Part shown: positions 15,011 to 24,811 of the stretch, one piece after another
Layout: the number at the start of each line of letters is the position of its first letter
How positions within the stretch are numbered: position 1 is the first letter of the stretch
Source: JBBRYK01 sp038237665
GTDB lineage: Bacteria; Actinomycetota; Thermoleophilia; Gaiellales; Gaiellaceae
Assembly: GCA_038237665.1 (NCBI GenBank)
Contig: JBBRYK010000027.1
Coordinates: 1-33,619, forward strand
Direction of reading: 5' to 3'
Length of the DNA stretch: 33,619 nt
The notes under the pieces: model-generated
Seen by the model: the letters and a program-made list of their open reading frames with translations, nothing else
Database searches by the model: none
Told to the model about the DNA's origin: nothing
Position numbers and translations under genes: made by a program

Positions 15011-15435
15011 CGGCTTCCGCTCCACGGCCAGTCTTCTGCTCTCTCGCAGAGTCCGGCGCGGACGGGGTTGTCGAAAACGTACGCGACGACCTCGGCAAAG
15101 TATTCGTCGGTCTCGATGACGCGCGCGCCGAAGCGGCTGCCGAACACGTGGCCCCTGCGCCCGTACTTGGCGTTGTAGCCCATCGCGTAGCGCCCGTTCA
15201 GGAACTGCATGCCGTCCGAAAGCTGCGCGCGGGTGCATTCGACGACGAGGTGATAGTGCGTCCCCATCAGACAGAAGACATGGACGCGCCAGTGAAATCG
15301 CCGAACCGTAAGCGCGAAGAGGGCGAGGAAGAAGCGGAAGTCGTCCTCGTCGAGGTAGAGCACGGTGTCGGCGACGGCGCCCGCGAAGGCGTGGTAGATG
15401 CCGTCCGGGAGCTGGGTACGTGGGATCCGCGCCAT
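15007..15435 (-). mobile_element. REP-associated tyrosine transposase (RAYT, Y1/IS200-like)
   Basis: The recognisable domain is 143 residues from the ATG at 15435. It has the opening MARIPRTQLPDGIYH, CLMGTHYHLVVE (HUH-type His60 and His62), YAMGYNAKYGRRGHVFGSRF (candidate nucleophile Tyr83 or Tyr87), and the closing FDNPVRAGLCERAEDWPWSGSRY typical of RAYT proteins. These enzymes cut and join single-stranded DNA at REP palindromes. No stop follows the domain: the frame stays open, antisense to osmC, DUF1385 and rpmE, as far as 13258. A one-base shift would give a TGA at 14993. The 3' end may therefore be eroded or frameshifted. Palindromic repeats lie 65 bp upstream. Confidence 0.85.
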
Positions 15436-15499
15436 GGGATCGACGGTAGCCGCCGCCCAAGCCAAAAACGGCCCTGTGGGCAGATCGGCTCACTCTCTT

Positions 15500-15620
15500 G
15501 ACAAAGGCCGTGTCCCAAACCGCCACGACCAGCGCCAGGCCCCGGACGCGGCTCCTCAGGCCGTGTCGTCAGCTGCCACGGCCAGGGCCTGGCCCTGGAC
15601 GCGGCCGTTCGGGCCGTGTC
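15500..15620 (-). repeat. REP-like array: two 53-bp palindromic units plus a partial third
   Basis: On the minus strand 15620-15568 and 15567-15515 are two head-to-tail 53-bp units. Both open GACACGGCC, have CGCGTCC near base 18, then a GC-rich inverted repeat, and then a GTGGC box. 15514-15500 begins a third unit (GACACGGCC). The inner palindrome of unit 1 is CCAGGGCC-A-GGCCCTGG. The array begins 8 bp after the ABC ATPase stop and ends 65 bp before the RAYT start, so it may also terminate the ATPase transcript, though no U-tract is seen. Confidence 0.85.
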
Positions 15621-15628
15621 GCAAGGGG

Positions 15629-16828
<1,200 letters not shown>

Positions 16829-16881
16829 GCCTTGTGCCCCCTTCTCCGCTGGAATCTAAAGCACCGCGACGTCTCAGCACT

Positions 16882-16887
16882 TACGAT
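16882..16887 (+). promoter_or_regulatory. Candidate -10 element for the ABC permease operon
   Basis: TACGAT lies 8 nt before the GTG at 16896 without a Shine-Dalgarno site, the same spacing pattern as other starts in this window. Confidence 0.35.
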
Positions 16888-16895
16888 CTGCAACC

Positions 16896-17867
16896 GTGGC
16901 TGTCGTTGCGGGGGGCCTTGCCGCACCGCGCCGGCCCCGCCGGCGCAACCTGCTCGAGGAGCGGCGCTTCCTTGCGCCGGTCCTGATTGCGCCGGCGATC
17001 ATCTTCGTCGTCCTCGTGGTGGGAGTGCCCCTCGGCTGGGCGATCTACCTGAGCCTGACCGACGCCACCGGGGGGTCGCTGACCGGAAGCTGGGTCGGCT
17101 TCGACAACTTCACCCAGGCGTGGGACAACCAGAACTTCCGCAATGCGCTCGAGAACACGCTGATCATCACCTTCGCGGCGCAGGTGGTGGTCGTCGTCGG
17201 CGCCGCGATCCTGTCGCACTACCTCGTCCGTGACTTCCGAGGGAAGTGGATCATCCGCTTCCTGATCATGCTCCCGTGGGCGGCGCCGGTTTCCCTGGCC
17301 GCGATCGGCTGGCTCTGGATCTTCGACTCGCTCTTCAGCATCATCAACTGGACCCTCAGGCAGCTGCACCTGATCGATGCCACCTGCTGGGTGTTCAGCG
17401 TCCACGGGTGCAGCGCCGCCAATCCGCCACAGTGGCGCGGCCAGACGACCCTGGCGATGTTCTCGCTGATCATGGTCCACGCCTGGCGGATCCTCCCGTT
17501 CGCGGTCGTGATCTTCATCGCCGGCCTCGCCTCGATTCCGACCGAGGTCGACGATGCCGCGAAGATCGACGGCGCCACCGGCCTCCGGAAGCTGCGCTAC
17601 GTGACGTTGCCCCTCCAGCTTCCGATCGCGCTCGTTGCCGTCCTCTTCGGGATCGTCTTCACCGCCGGCGACTTCGCTGTGGTCTACATCCTCACAGGCG
17701 GCGGCCCGTTCAACTCGACCCAGGTCTTGCCAACCTGGGCAGAGACGATCGGGATCGAGTCGAGCCGCGTCGGCGCCGGAGCGGCGATCTCGCTCTACCT
17801 GTTCCCGCTTCTCCTCGTCGTCACGATCCTGATGCTCTTCTTCGCGCGCCGGGCGCAGGTGACGTAG
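16896..17867 (+). CDS. ABC sugar permease, MalF/UgpA type
   Basis: 323 aa. A basic cytoplasmic N-terminus, then six predicted membrane segments (first at about 25-49). The permease EAA loop, EVDDAAKIDGATGLRKLRYVTLP, lies at about 209-231 and contacts the ATPase. A cytosol- or exterior-facing loop with two cysteines (about 163-175) interrupts the usual pattern. First of the two permease subunits of a CUT1-like importer. Its TAG shares a base with the GTG of the next permease. Confidence 0.93.
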   Translation: MAVVAGGLAAPRRPRRRNLLEERRFLAPVLIAPAIIFVVLVVGVPLGWAIYLSLTDATGGSLTGSWVGFDNFTQAWDNQNFRNALENTLIITFAAQVVVVVGAAILSHYLVRDFRGKWIIRFLIMLPWAAPVSLAAIGWLWIFDSLFSIINWTLRQLHLIDATCWVFSVHGCSAANPPQWRGQTTLAMFSLIMVHAWRILPFAVVIFIAGLASIPTEVDDAAKIDGATGLRKLRYVTLPLQLPIALVAVLFGIVFTAGDFAVVYILTGGGPFNSTQVLPTWAETIGIESSRVGAGAAISLYLFPLLLVVTILMLFFARRAQVT

Positions 17868-18730
17868 TGGAAGTCCTGCGACTCATGTGGCGGAAGTCCG
17901 GGACGTACTTCGTCGTAGGCCCCTTCGCGATCCTCCTCGCCTTCCCGTTCTACTGGATGCTGACGACGATGTTCAAGCGCGATCTCGACCTCTACAACGC
18001 GAACAACGTCCCCTACGTCTACAACCCGGTGCACTGGGAGTTCTGGCGCTCCGCGACGACGAAGCACGTCACGTTCCTCTTCGAGCACACCGACTACCCG
18101 CGGTGGCTTGCGAACACGGCATTCGTCGGTGCCGTCGTGGTCGCGATCACGCTCGTCTTCGCTCTGCCCGCCGGCTATTCGCTTGCTCGGCTCTCGGGCA
18201 GTTGGGGGCAGAGCGCCGGCGTCGGCATCTTCCTGGTGTACCTGGTACCGCCGACGCTCCTTTTCCTGCCGCTCTCCCGTCTGATCGCGGAGCTTGGTCT
18301 GCGGAACACGCTGTGGTCTCTGATTCTGGTGTACCCGTCATTCACGATTCCCTTCGCGACCTGGCTCTTGATGGGCTTTTTCAAGACGATCCCGCAGGAA
18401 CTCGAGGACGCGGCGCTGGTCGACGGCTGCTCGCGGCTCCGCGCGCTCTGGCGGATCGTCTTTCCGGTGTCGCTGCCCGGGATCCTGACCGTGGTCATCT
18501 TCGCGTTCTCGCTCTGCGTCAACGAGTTCATCTACGCCTTTACGTTCACGTACTCGACGACCGAGCGAACGATCTCGGCCGGGGTTCCGAACGAGCTGAT
18601 CCGCGGCGACGTCTTCTTCTGGCAGTCCTTGATGGCGGCTGCGCTGATCCCGAGCATTCCGCTGGCGCTGCTCTACAACAGCTTCCTCGACCGCTTCATC
18701 AAGGGATTCACGGGTGGTGCCTTCAGGTAA
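17867..18730 (+). CDS. ABC sugar permease, MalG/UgpE type
   Basis: 287 aa from GTG at 17867. It opens with a membrane segment and FPFYWMLTTMFK, typical of MalG-type subunits, and has six hydrophobic segments in all. The EAA loop is ELEDAALVDGCSRLRALWRIVFP (about 179-201). It pairs with the preceding permease to form the channel. A large periplasm-side loop after the first helix (about 37-75) is a normal feature of the subfamily. 23 bp separate it from the solute-binding protein. Confidence 0.93.
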   Translation: MEVLRLMWRKSGTYFVVGPFAILLAFPFYWMLTTMFKRDLDLYNANNVPYVYNPVHWEFWRSATTKHVTFLFEHTDYPRWLANTAFVGAVVVAITLVFALPAGYSLARLSGSWGQSAGVGIFLVYLVPPTLLFLPLSRLIAELGLRNTLWSLILVYPSFTIPFATWLLMGFFKTIPQELEDAALVDGCSRLRALWRIVFPVSLPGILTVVIFAFSLCVNEFIYAFTFTYSTTERTISAGVPNELIRGDVFFWQSLMAAALIPSIPLALLYNSFLDRFIKGFTGGAFR

Positions 18731-18753
18731 GAGGCAACGGAAAGGAGGACGGT

Positions 18754-20163
18754 ATGGCGGAAGCTCAAGCGAAGGACGAGCTCAAGTCGGTGGCCTCGAG
18801 GCTAACCAGGCGTGAGCTGGTCAGGCGAGGCGCAGCGGGTGCGTTTGCAGTCAGCATGTTCGGCGGGCTGGCGGAGAAATCATTCGGGTTCGCCGGGCCG
18901 CTCAAGTACGCGAACCGGCACCTGAAGGGCGACCTCAAGATCATGCAGTGGGCGCACTTCGTGCCCGACTACGACAAGTGGCTCGACGGTACGTACATCA
19001 AGCAGTGGGGCGAGAAGAACGACGTCCAGGTCAAGGTCGACCACATCAACAACGCGCTCCTGCCGGCCACGGCCGCATCGGAGGTGGCCGCCCAGAGCGG
19101 GCACGACCTGTTCCAGTTCCTGTTCCCGCCGGCGGCACTCGAGCAGCAGACGATCCCCCTGAACGACGTCGTCCAGGAGGTCACCAAGAAGCTCGGGAAG
19201 ATGACCGACGTCGCGTACAAGTCGAGCTACAACCCGAAGACGAAGCGGTACTTCGGGTTCGCCGACAACTATGTCCCCGACCCGATCCACTACCGCCGCA
19301 GCATCTGGTTCAACGCGGGCATCGCACCGAACACCTGGGACAACGTGCGCAAGGCGGCGGCCAAGCTGAAGGCCGCGGGACACCCCGTCGGGCTCGGGAT
19401 GTCGCAAGAGCTCGACTCGAACATGTTCCTGATGTCGCTCCTCTACTGCTACGGGGCGGCGTTGCAGACCGAGGACAACAAGCCGAACATCAACACGAAG
19501 GCGACCGTCGAGGCCCTGAAGGTGATGCGGGAAATCTTCCAGCAGGGTGAGTCGGACGAGGTCTTCGCCTGGACGGCCGCGTCGAACAACCAGGCCTTCC
19601 TCGCGGGGAGGCTTTCGCTCACGATGAACGCGATCTCGATCGCGCGCTCGGCCGAGGACTCCGGGAACACGGCGCTTTCGGACGACACGTGGATCGCCCC
19701 GATCCCACGCGGACCGGGTAGGCGGCTCGGGAACGAGCACGTCATGGGCGTCTTCTTCGTGTGGAAGTTCGCCCAGAACAAGGACGCCGCGAAGAAGTAC
19801 CTGATCGACCAGCAGCTGGCCTACCGGGATCACTTCATCAACAGCAAGTTCTACAACTTCCCCGCCTGGACGAACGCGGTCAAGGGCGGGTTCAAGACCA
19901 TCCACAAGCTGGCCGCAGCGGACAAGCACAAGCCGCTCGGCAAGTACACGGTCCTGACCACCATCGCCGAGAAGTACACGACCAACGTCGGCTACCCCGG
20001 CTTTGGGAACGCGGCGGTCGGCGACATCTTCAACCAGGGTCTGATCCCGCAGATGTTCGCGCAGGTGGCGCAGGGCAAGATGTCGCCCGAGGACGCGGCC
20101 AAGTCGATGCAGGGCCAGTTCAAGACGATCTACGACAAGTGGCGGGCGCAGAAGCTGATCTGA
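18754..20163 (+). CDS. Extracellular solute-binding protein, family 1, with Tat-like signal
   Basis: 469 aa with a strong ribosome binding site (AAAGGAGG at 18741-18748). Instead of a lipobox the N-terminus has SRLTRRELVRRGAAGAFAVSMFGG, a twin-arginine-like signal, suggesting export of a folded protein. There is no Cys for lipid attachment. The mature part has the type of a CUT1 sugar-binding lobe pair: GDLKIMQWAHFVPDY at the start, WFNAGIAPNTWD, a GYPGFGNAA near the end, and many surface aromatics. It delivers the substrate to the two permeases. The substrate cannot be told from sequence; sugars, polyols or glycerol-3-phosphate are possible. A hairpin follows at 20175. Confidence 0.92.
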   Translation: MAEAQAKDELKSVASRLTRRELVRRGAAGAFAVSMFGGLAEKSFGFAGPLKYANRHLKGDLKIMQWAHFVPDYDKWLDGTYIKQWGEKNDVQVKVDHINNALLPATAASEVAAQSGHDLFQFLFPPAALEQQTIPLNDVVQEVTKKLGKMTDVAYKSSYNPKTKRYFGFADNYVPDPIHYRRSIWFNAGIAPNTWDNVRKAAAKLKAAGHPVGLGMSQELDSNMFLMSLLYCYGAALQTEDNKPNINTKATVEALKVMREIFQQGESDEVFAWTAASNNQAFLAGRLSLTMNAISIARSAEDSGNTALSDDTWIAPIPRGPGRRLGNEHVMGVFFVWKFAQNKDAAKKYLIDQQLAYRDHFINSKFYNFPAWTNAVKGGFKTIHKLAAADKHKPLGKYTVLTTIAEKYTTNVGYPGFGNAAVGDIFNQGLIPQMFAQVAQGKMSPEDAAKSMQGQFKTIYDKWRAQKLI

Positions 20164-20174
20164 CGCGCGCGTGA

Positions 20175-20202
20175 GCGGGGGCCTCGGTCGCGGGGCCCCC
20201 GC
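20175..20202 (+). terminator. GC-rich hairpin after the ABC importer operon
   Basis: GCGGGGGCC (20175-20183) is perfectly complementary to GGCCCCCGC (20194-20202) around a 10-nt loop, 11 bp after the binding-protein stop. No T-run follows, which is common for terminators in high-GC bacteria. It separates the importer from prfA. Confidence 0.6.
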
Positions 20203-20205
20203 CAC

Positions 20206-20211
20206 TATCCT
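20206..20211 (+). promoter_or_regulatory. Candidate -10 element for prfA
   Basis: TATCCT lies 7 nt before the prfA ATG at 20219 and just after the hairpin of the upstream operon. No Shine-Dalgarno site is present. Confidence 0.45.
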
Positions 20212-20218
20212 CACCGGC

Positions 20219-21256
20219 ATGGCCGCGATCAATGATCTCGTCGCCGAGCTCGAGCGCTCCCACGGTGAAACGCAGGCGCGGATGTCGGACCCTGCCGTCT
20301 ACAACGACCACAAGGAGGCGGCGGAAGTCGGGCGCCGGCTGAAGGAGCTCGAGGGGCCCTACAAGCTGGCTCGTGAATGGCGGGAGGTCAACGCCGACCT
20401 CGAGGCTGCGCGCGGGGACGCCGAACTGACCGAGCTCGTTCCGGCGCTCGAGGAGCGTTTGACCGGCCTCGAAGAGGAGCTCAAGCTCGCCCTCGCGCCG
20501 ACCGACCCGGCCGACCGGAAGGACGTGATCGTGGAGATCCGGCAGGGAGTGGGGGGCGACGAGGCGGCGCTCTGGGCGGGAGACCTGTACCGCATGCTCA
20601 CCCGCTACGCCGAGCGGCGCGGGTTCAAGGTCGAGCAGCTCTCGGCGAGCGAGAGCGACGGGGCCGGGATCAAGGAGGCCGTGTTCGCGGTCAAGGGCGA
20701 CGGCGCCTATTCGATCTTTAAGTGGGAGGGCGGCACCCACCGGGTCCAGCGTGTGCCCGAGACGGAGTCCCAGGGGCGCATCCACACTTCGACCGCGACG
20801 GTTGCGGTGATGCCCGAGGCGGAGGAGGTCGAGGTCGACATCGACCCGAACGACCTGAAGGTGGACGTCTACCGGTCGACCGGGCCCGGCGGCCAGAGCG
20901 TCAACACGACCGACTCCGCTGTTCGGATCACCCACCTTCCGACCGGCCTCGTGGTCGCGATGCAGGACGAGAAGTCGCAGCTCCAGAACAAGACGAAAGC
21001 GCTGCGCGTCCTGCGTGCCCGCCTCTACGAGCTCGAACGCGAGCGCCAGCAGGCGGAGCTCTCGGCACAGCGCCGGTCGCAGATCGGTTCAGGCGAGCGC
21101 GCGGAGAAGATCCGGACCTACAACTTCCCGGAGAACCGGCTCACCGATCACCGGATCAAGTTGACCGTGCACCGGCTCGATTCGATCCTCCAGGGGGACC
21201 TCGACGACTTCACCGAGGCCCTGGACGCCGAGGCTCGCCGCCGCGCCCTGGAATGA
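20219..21256 (+). CDS. prfA: Peptide chain release factor 1
   Basis: 345 aa. The GGQ catalytic motif is at residues 224-226 in STGPGGQSVNTTDSAVR, and ETESQGRIHTSTATVAV precedes it. It releases finished proteins at UAA and UAG codons. The ATG at 20219 is preferred to an upstream GTG (20171) that lies inside the terminator hairpin. It overlaps prmC by ATGA, which fits: PrmC methylates the Gln226 of this GGQ. Confidence 0.97.
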   Translation: MAAINDLVAELERSHGETQARMSDPAVYNDHKEAAEVGRRLKELEGPYKLAREWREVNADLEAARGDAELTELVPALEERLTGLEEELKLALAPTDPADRKDVIVEIRQGVGGDEAALWAGDLYRMLTRYAERRGFKVEQLSASESDGAGIKEAVFAVKGDGAYSIFKWEGGTHRVQRVPETESQGRIHTSTATVAVMPEAEEVEVDIDPNDLKVDVYRSTGPGGQSVNTTDSAVRITHLPTGLVVAMQDEKSQLQNKTKALRVLRARLYELERERQQAELSAQRRSQIGSGERAEKIRTYNFPENRLTDHRIKLTVHRLDSILQGDLDDFTEALDAEARRRALE

Positions 21257-22095
21257 CGCTTGGCGACGTGCTGCAGCGCTCCACGGCCTTCCTTGCGGAG
21301 CGCGACGTGGAGACGCCGCGACTCGACGCGGAGCTCCTGCTCGGCAAGGCACTCGGGCTCACTCGGCTCCAGCTCTACCTCGAGCACGACCGGCCGCTCG
21401 CTCCTGACGAGCTCGCTGCATGCCGGGAGCTCGTGGCGCGTCGCGGCAAGCGGGAGCCAACTGCCTACATTCTCGGCGAGTGGGGCTTCAGACGACTTAC
21501 GCTCGCCGTCGACGGCCGCGCGCTGGTGCCGCGGCCCGAGACCGAAATCGTCGTCGAGCGTTGCCTCGAGCTGCTCGCTGGGCTGGTCGAGCCGCGGATT
21601 CTGGACGTCGGCACCGGTTCCGGCTCGATCGCCCTTGCGCTCGCCGACGAGAAGCCCGACGCGCGGGTGACCGGGCTCGACGTGTCGCCTGACGCCATCG
21701 AGCTGGCGCGCGAGAATGCCCTCCGGACGGGCCTCGACGCCCGCGTCCAGTTCGTCGAGGGCGACTTCCACTCGGGGCTTCCCGACGGCCCGTACGAGCT
21801 CGTCGTTTCGAACCCGCCCTACGTCGCCGAGGAGGAGTTGGCGAAGGCGCAGGCCGAGGTGCGCGACTGGGAACCGCGTACAGCGCTCGTCGGGGGCTGT
21901 CGTGATGCAGAGGCCGTCGCGGCCGCCGCCGCCGCCGTGCTCGTCCCGGGCGGCGCGCTGGTGCTGGAGACCGCGGAGCACCGTGCACACGACGTCGCTC
22001 GAATCCTGCGAGCGCTCGGCTACGAGGGCGTGGCCGTCTCGGCGGATCTCACCGGCCGTCCGAGAGTTGTCCAGGGGAGCCTCGCGCAGCTTTAA
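21253..22095 (+). CDS. prmC: Release factor glutamine N5-methyltransferase
   Basis: 280 aa. SAM-binding ILDVGTGSGSIALALA and the catalytic SNPPYV motif (Asn187 to Tyr190) are intact, as is the N-terminal helical domain that clasps the release factor (RPETEIVVE in the linker). It methylates the GGQ glutamine of the factor encoded immediately upstream. The overlap of four bases implies coupled translation. Confidence 0.96.
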   Translation: MTLGDVLQRSTAFLAERDVETPRLDAELLLGKALGLTRLQLYLEHDRPLAPDELAACRELVARRGKREPTAYILGEWGFRRLTLAVDGRALVPRPETEIVVERCLELLAGLVEPRILDVGTGSGSIALALADEKPDARVTGLDVSPDAIELARENALRTGLDARVQFVEGDFHSGLPDGPYELVVSNPPYVAEEELAKAQAEVRDWEPRTALVGGCRDAEAVAAAAAAVLVPGGALVLETAEHRAHDVARILRALGYEGVAVSADLTGRPRVVQGSLAQL

Positions 22096-22102
22096 TCAGG
22101 TC

Positions 22103-22732
22103 GTGAGCAGCGCCGCATCGAGCTCAGCGGTCGACGCTGCGATCGCAGCGATCCACGAGGGACAGCCCGTCGTGTTGCCGACCGATACCGTGTACGGCCT
22201 GTGCGCTAGCCCCTACCGCGAGGAGACGGCGCGGTGGCTCTTCCGCCTGAAGGGTCGTGACGAGTCGGCGCCGACGGCTCTCATCTGCAGCGATCTGGAC
22301 ATGCTCTTCGAGTGCGTGCCGGAGCTTCGCGGCCGGTCGGGCCGAGTGGCGCGGGCCATGCTGCCGGGGCACTTCACGCTGATCTTTCCGAACCCTGCGC
22401 GACGCTACCCCTGGCTAACGGGGTCATCGCCCGACACGATCGGGGTGCGCGTGCCCGAGCTGCCGGAGCCGTCGAGGACGATTCTCGACCGAGTCGGTGC
22501 GGTGATCGGAACGAGCGCGAACTTCCCCGGCGGGCAGGACCCACGCCGCCTCGAGGATGTGCCGGACGAGATTCGCGCGGGGTGCGCCGTGGTCATCGAC
22601 GGTGGCGAGCTTTCGGGAACCCCGTCGACGGTCGTCGACCTGACGGGCTCGGAGCCGCGGGTGCTGCGGGACGGAGCCGTTCCTGCCGCAGAGGCCCTTG
22701 CCCGCGCGGCGCAGGCCCTCTCATCACCCTGA
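22103..22732 (+). CDS. tsaC: Sua5/YciO/YrdC threonylcarbamoyl-AMP synthase
   Basis: 209 aa from GTG, 7 bp after prmC. LPTDTVYGL, the RLKGRDESAPTALI segment (KxR and S-x-P), PGHFTLIF, GVRVPE, and SANFPGGQDP match the YrdC fold that makes threonylcarbamoyl-AMP for the t6A modification of tRNA. The C-terminal Sua5 domain is absent, as in TsaC. Position after prfA-prmC is the common bacterial arrangement and supports TsaC over YciO. Confidence 0.92.
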   Translation: MSSAASSSAVDAAIAAIHEGQPVVLPTDTVYGLCASPYREETARWLFRLKGRDESAPTALICSDLDMLFECVPELRGRSGRVARAMLPGHFTLIFPNPARRYPWLTGSSPDTIGVRVPELPEPSRTILDRVGAVIGTSANFPGGQDPRRLEDVPDEIRAGCAVVIDGGELSGTPSTVVDLTGSEPRVLRDGAVPAAEALARAAQALSSP

Positions 22733-22738
22733 CGCACA

Positions 22739-22831
22739 AGATGCCCGATCGGAAATTCCCGGTTGCCGCCGCTGGCCCAGACCCGGCGCAGGATCAGCCG
22801 CGCCGAAGCGCCAATTTCCGATCAGACATCT
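22739..22831. repeat. Dispersed inverted repeat, copy B (MITE-like, 93 bp)
   Basis: The ends are near-perfect terminal inverted repeats: AGATGCCCGATCGGAAATT at the left and, reverse-complemented, AGATGTCTGATCGGAAATT at the right (17 of 19). The interior matches copy A at 84-141 in inverse orientation. It fills most of the gap between tsaC and glyA, so it lies in the glyA leader region and could fold into a long hairpin. No protein and no clear target-site duplication. Confidence 0.75.
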
Positions 22832-22862
22832 AGCATCCTTCGGGAACTCCCGAGGAGGAGCC

Positions 22863-24155
22863 ATGCCCGTCGCGCAGGAAACGCTCGCCCAACTCCGCAC
22901 CGCCGGCCTGTCCGAGGTCGATCCCGCCATCGCCGCCCTGCTCGGCCGTGAGTTCGAGCGGCAGCGGGGCCAGATCGAGTTGATTGCGTCCGAGAACTTC
23001 ACCTGGCCCAGCGTGCTCGAAGCCATCGGCTCGACGCCGACGAACAAGTACGCGGAGGGCTATCCGGGCCGCCGTTACTACGGCGGCTGTGAGGTGGTCG
23101 ACGAGATCGAGCAAACCGCGATCGACCGCGCCAAGGAGCTCTTCGGCGCCGAGCACGCCAACGTGCAACCGCACGCCGGCGCGCCGGCCAACATGGCCGC
23201 ATACGCCGCGGTGCTGGAGCACGGTGACACGATCCTCTCGCTGTCGCTCGACCACGGTGGCCATCTCACCCACGGCCTCAAGGTCAACTTCTCTGGTCGT
23301 CAGTACACGATCGCCCACTACGGAGTCAGCCGGGAGACGATGGTCGTCGACTACGACGACGTGCTCGAACTGGCGAAGGAGCACCGGCCGAAGCTGATCA
23401 TCTGCGGCGGCTCGGCCTACCCGCGGACCGTCGAGGCCGACCGCTTCCGCGAGATCGCCGACGAGGTCGATGCCTATCTGCTCTGCGACATGGCCCACTT
23501 CGCCGGGCTCGTCGCGGCCGGCCTCCACCCGAATCCGGTTCCGCATTGCGACTTCGTCACCTCGACCACCCACAAGACCCTGGCCGGCCCGCGCGCCGGT
23601 TTCGTCCTCTGCAAGGAAGTGCACGCGAAGGACGTCGACCGCGCGGTCTTCCCGGGGCTGCAGGGTGGGCCGCTGATGCACACGATCGCCGCCAAGGCGA
23701 CGTGCTTCCGGATCGCCGCGACCGAGGCCTTCCGCGACTATCAGCGCCAGGTCAGAGCCAACGCCGACATGCTGGCCGAGACGCTGGTCGACGGCGGGCT
23801 CGACGTGCTGACGGGGGGCACGGATACGCACCTCCTGCTGATCGACCTGCGCGACTCGGAGTGGGACGGCAAGCAGGCGCAGGACCGGCTCGACGAGGTC
23901 AAGATCACCGTCAACCGCAATACCGTGCCGTTCGACGAGCGGCCGCCCATGGTCGCCTCCGGTGTTCGCGTCGGAACGCCGGCCTGCACGATGCGCGGCT
24001 TCGACGAGGACGACTTCCGCGAGGTGGGTGAGATCATGGCTGCCGCGCTCCGTGACGACGCCGACGTCGACGTACTCCGTGCCCGCGCGGAGTCGCTGTG
24101 CGCGAAGCGGCCGTTGTACCCGGGTTTCCGGGGCTTCACGAGCTACGACACATGA
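22863..24155 (+). CDS. glyA: Serine hydroxymethyltransferase
   Basis: 430 aa. ELIASENFTWPSVLEAIGS, TNKYAEGYPGRRYYGG, VQPHAGAPAN, and STTHKTLAGPR with Lys238 as the PLP lysine are all present. It interconverts serine and glycine with tetrahydrofolate. The ATG at 22863 has GAGGAGGAG just upstream. An alternative frame start further up lies within the repeat and is rejected. Overlaps upp by ATGA. Confidence 0.97.
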   Translation: MPVAQETLAQLRTAGLSEVDPAIAALLGREFERQRGQIELIASENFTWPSVLEAIGSTPTNKYAEGYPGRRYYGGCEVVDEIEQTAIDRAKELFGAEHANVQPHAGAPANMAAYAAVLEHGDTILSLSLDHGGHLTHGLKVNFSGRQYTIAHYGVSRETMVVDYDDVLELAKEHRPKLIICGGSAYPRTVEADRFREIADEVDAYLLCDMAHFAGLVAAGLHPNPVPHCDFVTSTTHKTLAGPRAGFVLCKEVHAKDVDRAVFPGLQGGPLMHTIAAKATCFRIAATEAFRDYQRQVRANADMLAETLVDGGLDVLTGGTDTHLLLIDLRDSEWDGKQAQDRLDEVKITVNRNTVPFDERPPMVASGVRVGTPACTMRGFDEDDFREVGEIMAAALRDDADVDVLRARAESLCAKRPLYPGFRGFTSYDT

Positions 24156-24811
24156 GCGCCGAGGCCCAGCAGGCGAGTGGGGCCCGGGTCGTCACTGAGG
24201 TCACGCACCCGCTCGTGCAGCACAAGCTCGCGCTCCTGCGCGACCGGCGGACGAGCACGGCCGACTTCCGCCGCCTCGTCAACGAGATCACGACCCTGTT
24301 GACGTACGAGGCAACGAAGGAGTTTCCAACCGAGGAGGTGCGGGTCGAGACGCCACTCGAGTGGACGACGGTCCACCGCATCTCGGGCAAGAAGGTGGCG
24401 GTCTGTCCCGTACTGCGCGCCGGGATGGGGATGCTCGACGGCGTGCTCTCGCTCGTCTCGGGCGCCCGGGTGGGCTTCATCGGCCTCTACCGGAACGAGG
24501 AGACGCTCGAAGCGGTCGAGTACTTCGTCAAGTTCCCGCGCGACCTGTCTGTGCGGGATGCGATCATCCTCGACCCGATGCTCGCGACCGGAAACTCGAG
24601 CGCCGCCGCCGTCACGGCGGTCAAAGGCGCGGGAGCGCGGGCGATCACGCTCATCTGCCTGGTGGCGGCGCCGGAGGGCATCAAACGCCTCCACGACGAG
24701 CATCCGGACGTGCACATCGTCTGTGCGTCGGTCGACCGTGCGCTGAACGAGCGGGGCTACATCGTCCCGGGCCTCGGTGACGCCGGCGACCGGCTCTACG
24801 GGACGAAGTGA
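24152..24811 (+). CDS. upp: Uracil phosphoribosyltransferase
   Basis: 219 aa. THPLVQHKLALLRD at the start, VLRAGMGMLDG, the PRPP loop LDPMLATGNS, and the terminal GLGDAGDRLYGTK are diagnostic. It salvages uracil to UMP. The glyA-upp order before the ATP synthase operon is a known Gram-positive arrangement. Its TGA overlaps the next start as GTGA. Confidence 0.97.
   Translation: MSAEAQQASGARVVTEVTHPLVQHKLALLRDRRTSTADFRRLVNEITTLLTYEATKEFPTEEVRVETPLEWTTVHRISGKKVAVCPVLRAGMGMLDGVLSLVSGARVGFIGLYRNEETLEAVEYFVKFPRDLSVRDAIILDPMLATGNSSAAAVTAVKGAGARAITLICLVAAPEGIKRLHDEHPDVHIVCASVDRALNERGYIVPGLGDAGDRLYGTK

Noticed and set aside
15500..15620. Tandem repeats considered as a CRISPR array.
   Set aside because: The units abut with no spacers, are palindromic throughout and lie next to a RAYT gene, not cas genes.
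15568..15620. Palindromic unit considered as a plain rho-independent terminator of the ABC ATPase.
   Set aside because: No T-run follows, and the 53-bp periodicity and distant copy fit a REP element better, though it may still stop transcription.
18880..20232. 450-codon minus-strand frame opposite the solute-binding protein.
   Set aside because: Val/Arg/Leu-rich shadow; the plus-strand gene has a ribosome site, a signal peptide and family features.
22739..22862. Leader of glyA considered as a glycine or SAM riboswitch.
   Set aside because: The region is almost wholly the dispersed repeat; no riboswitch core is recognisable.
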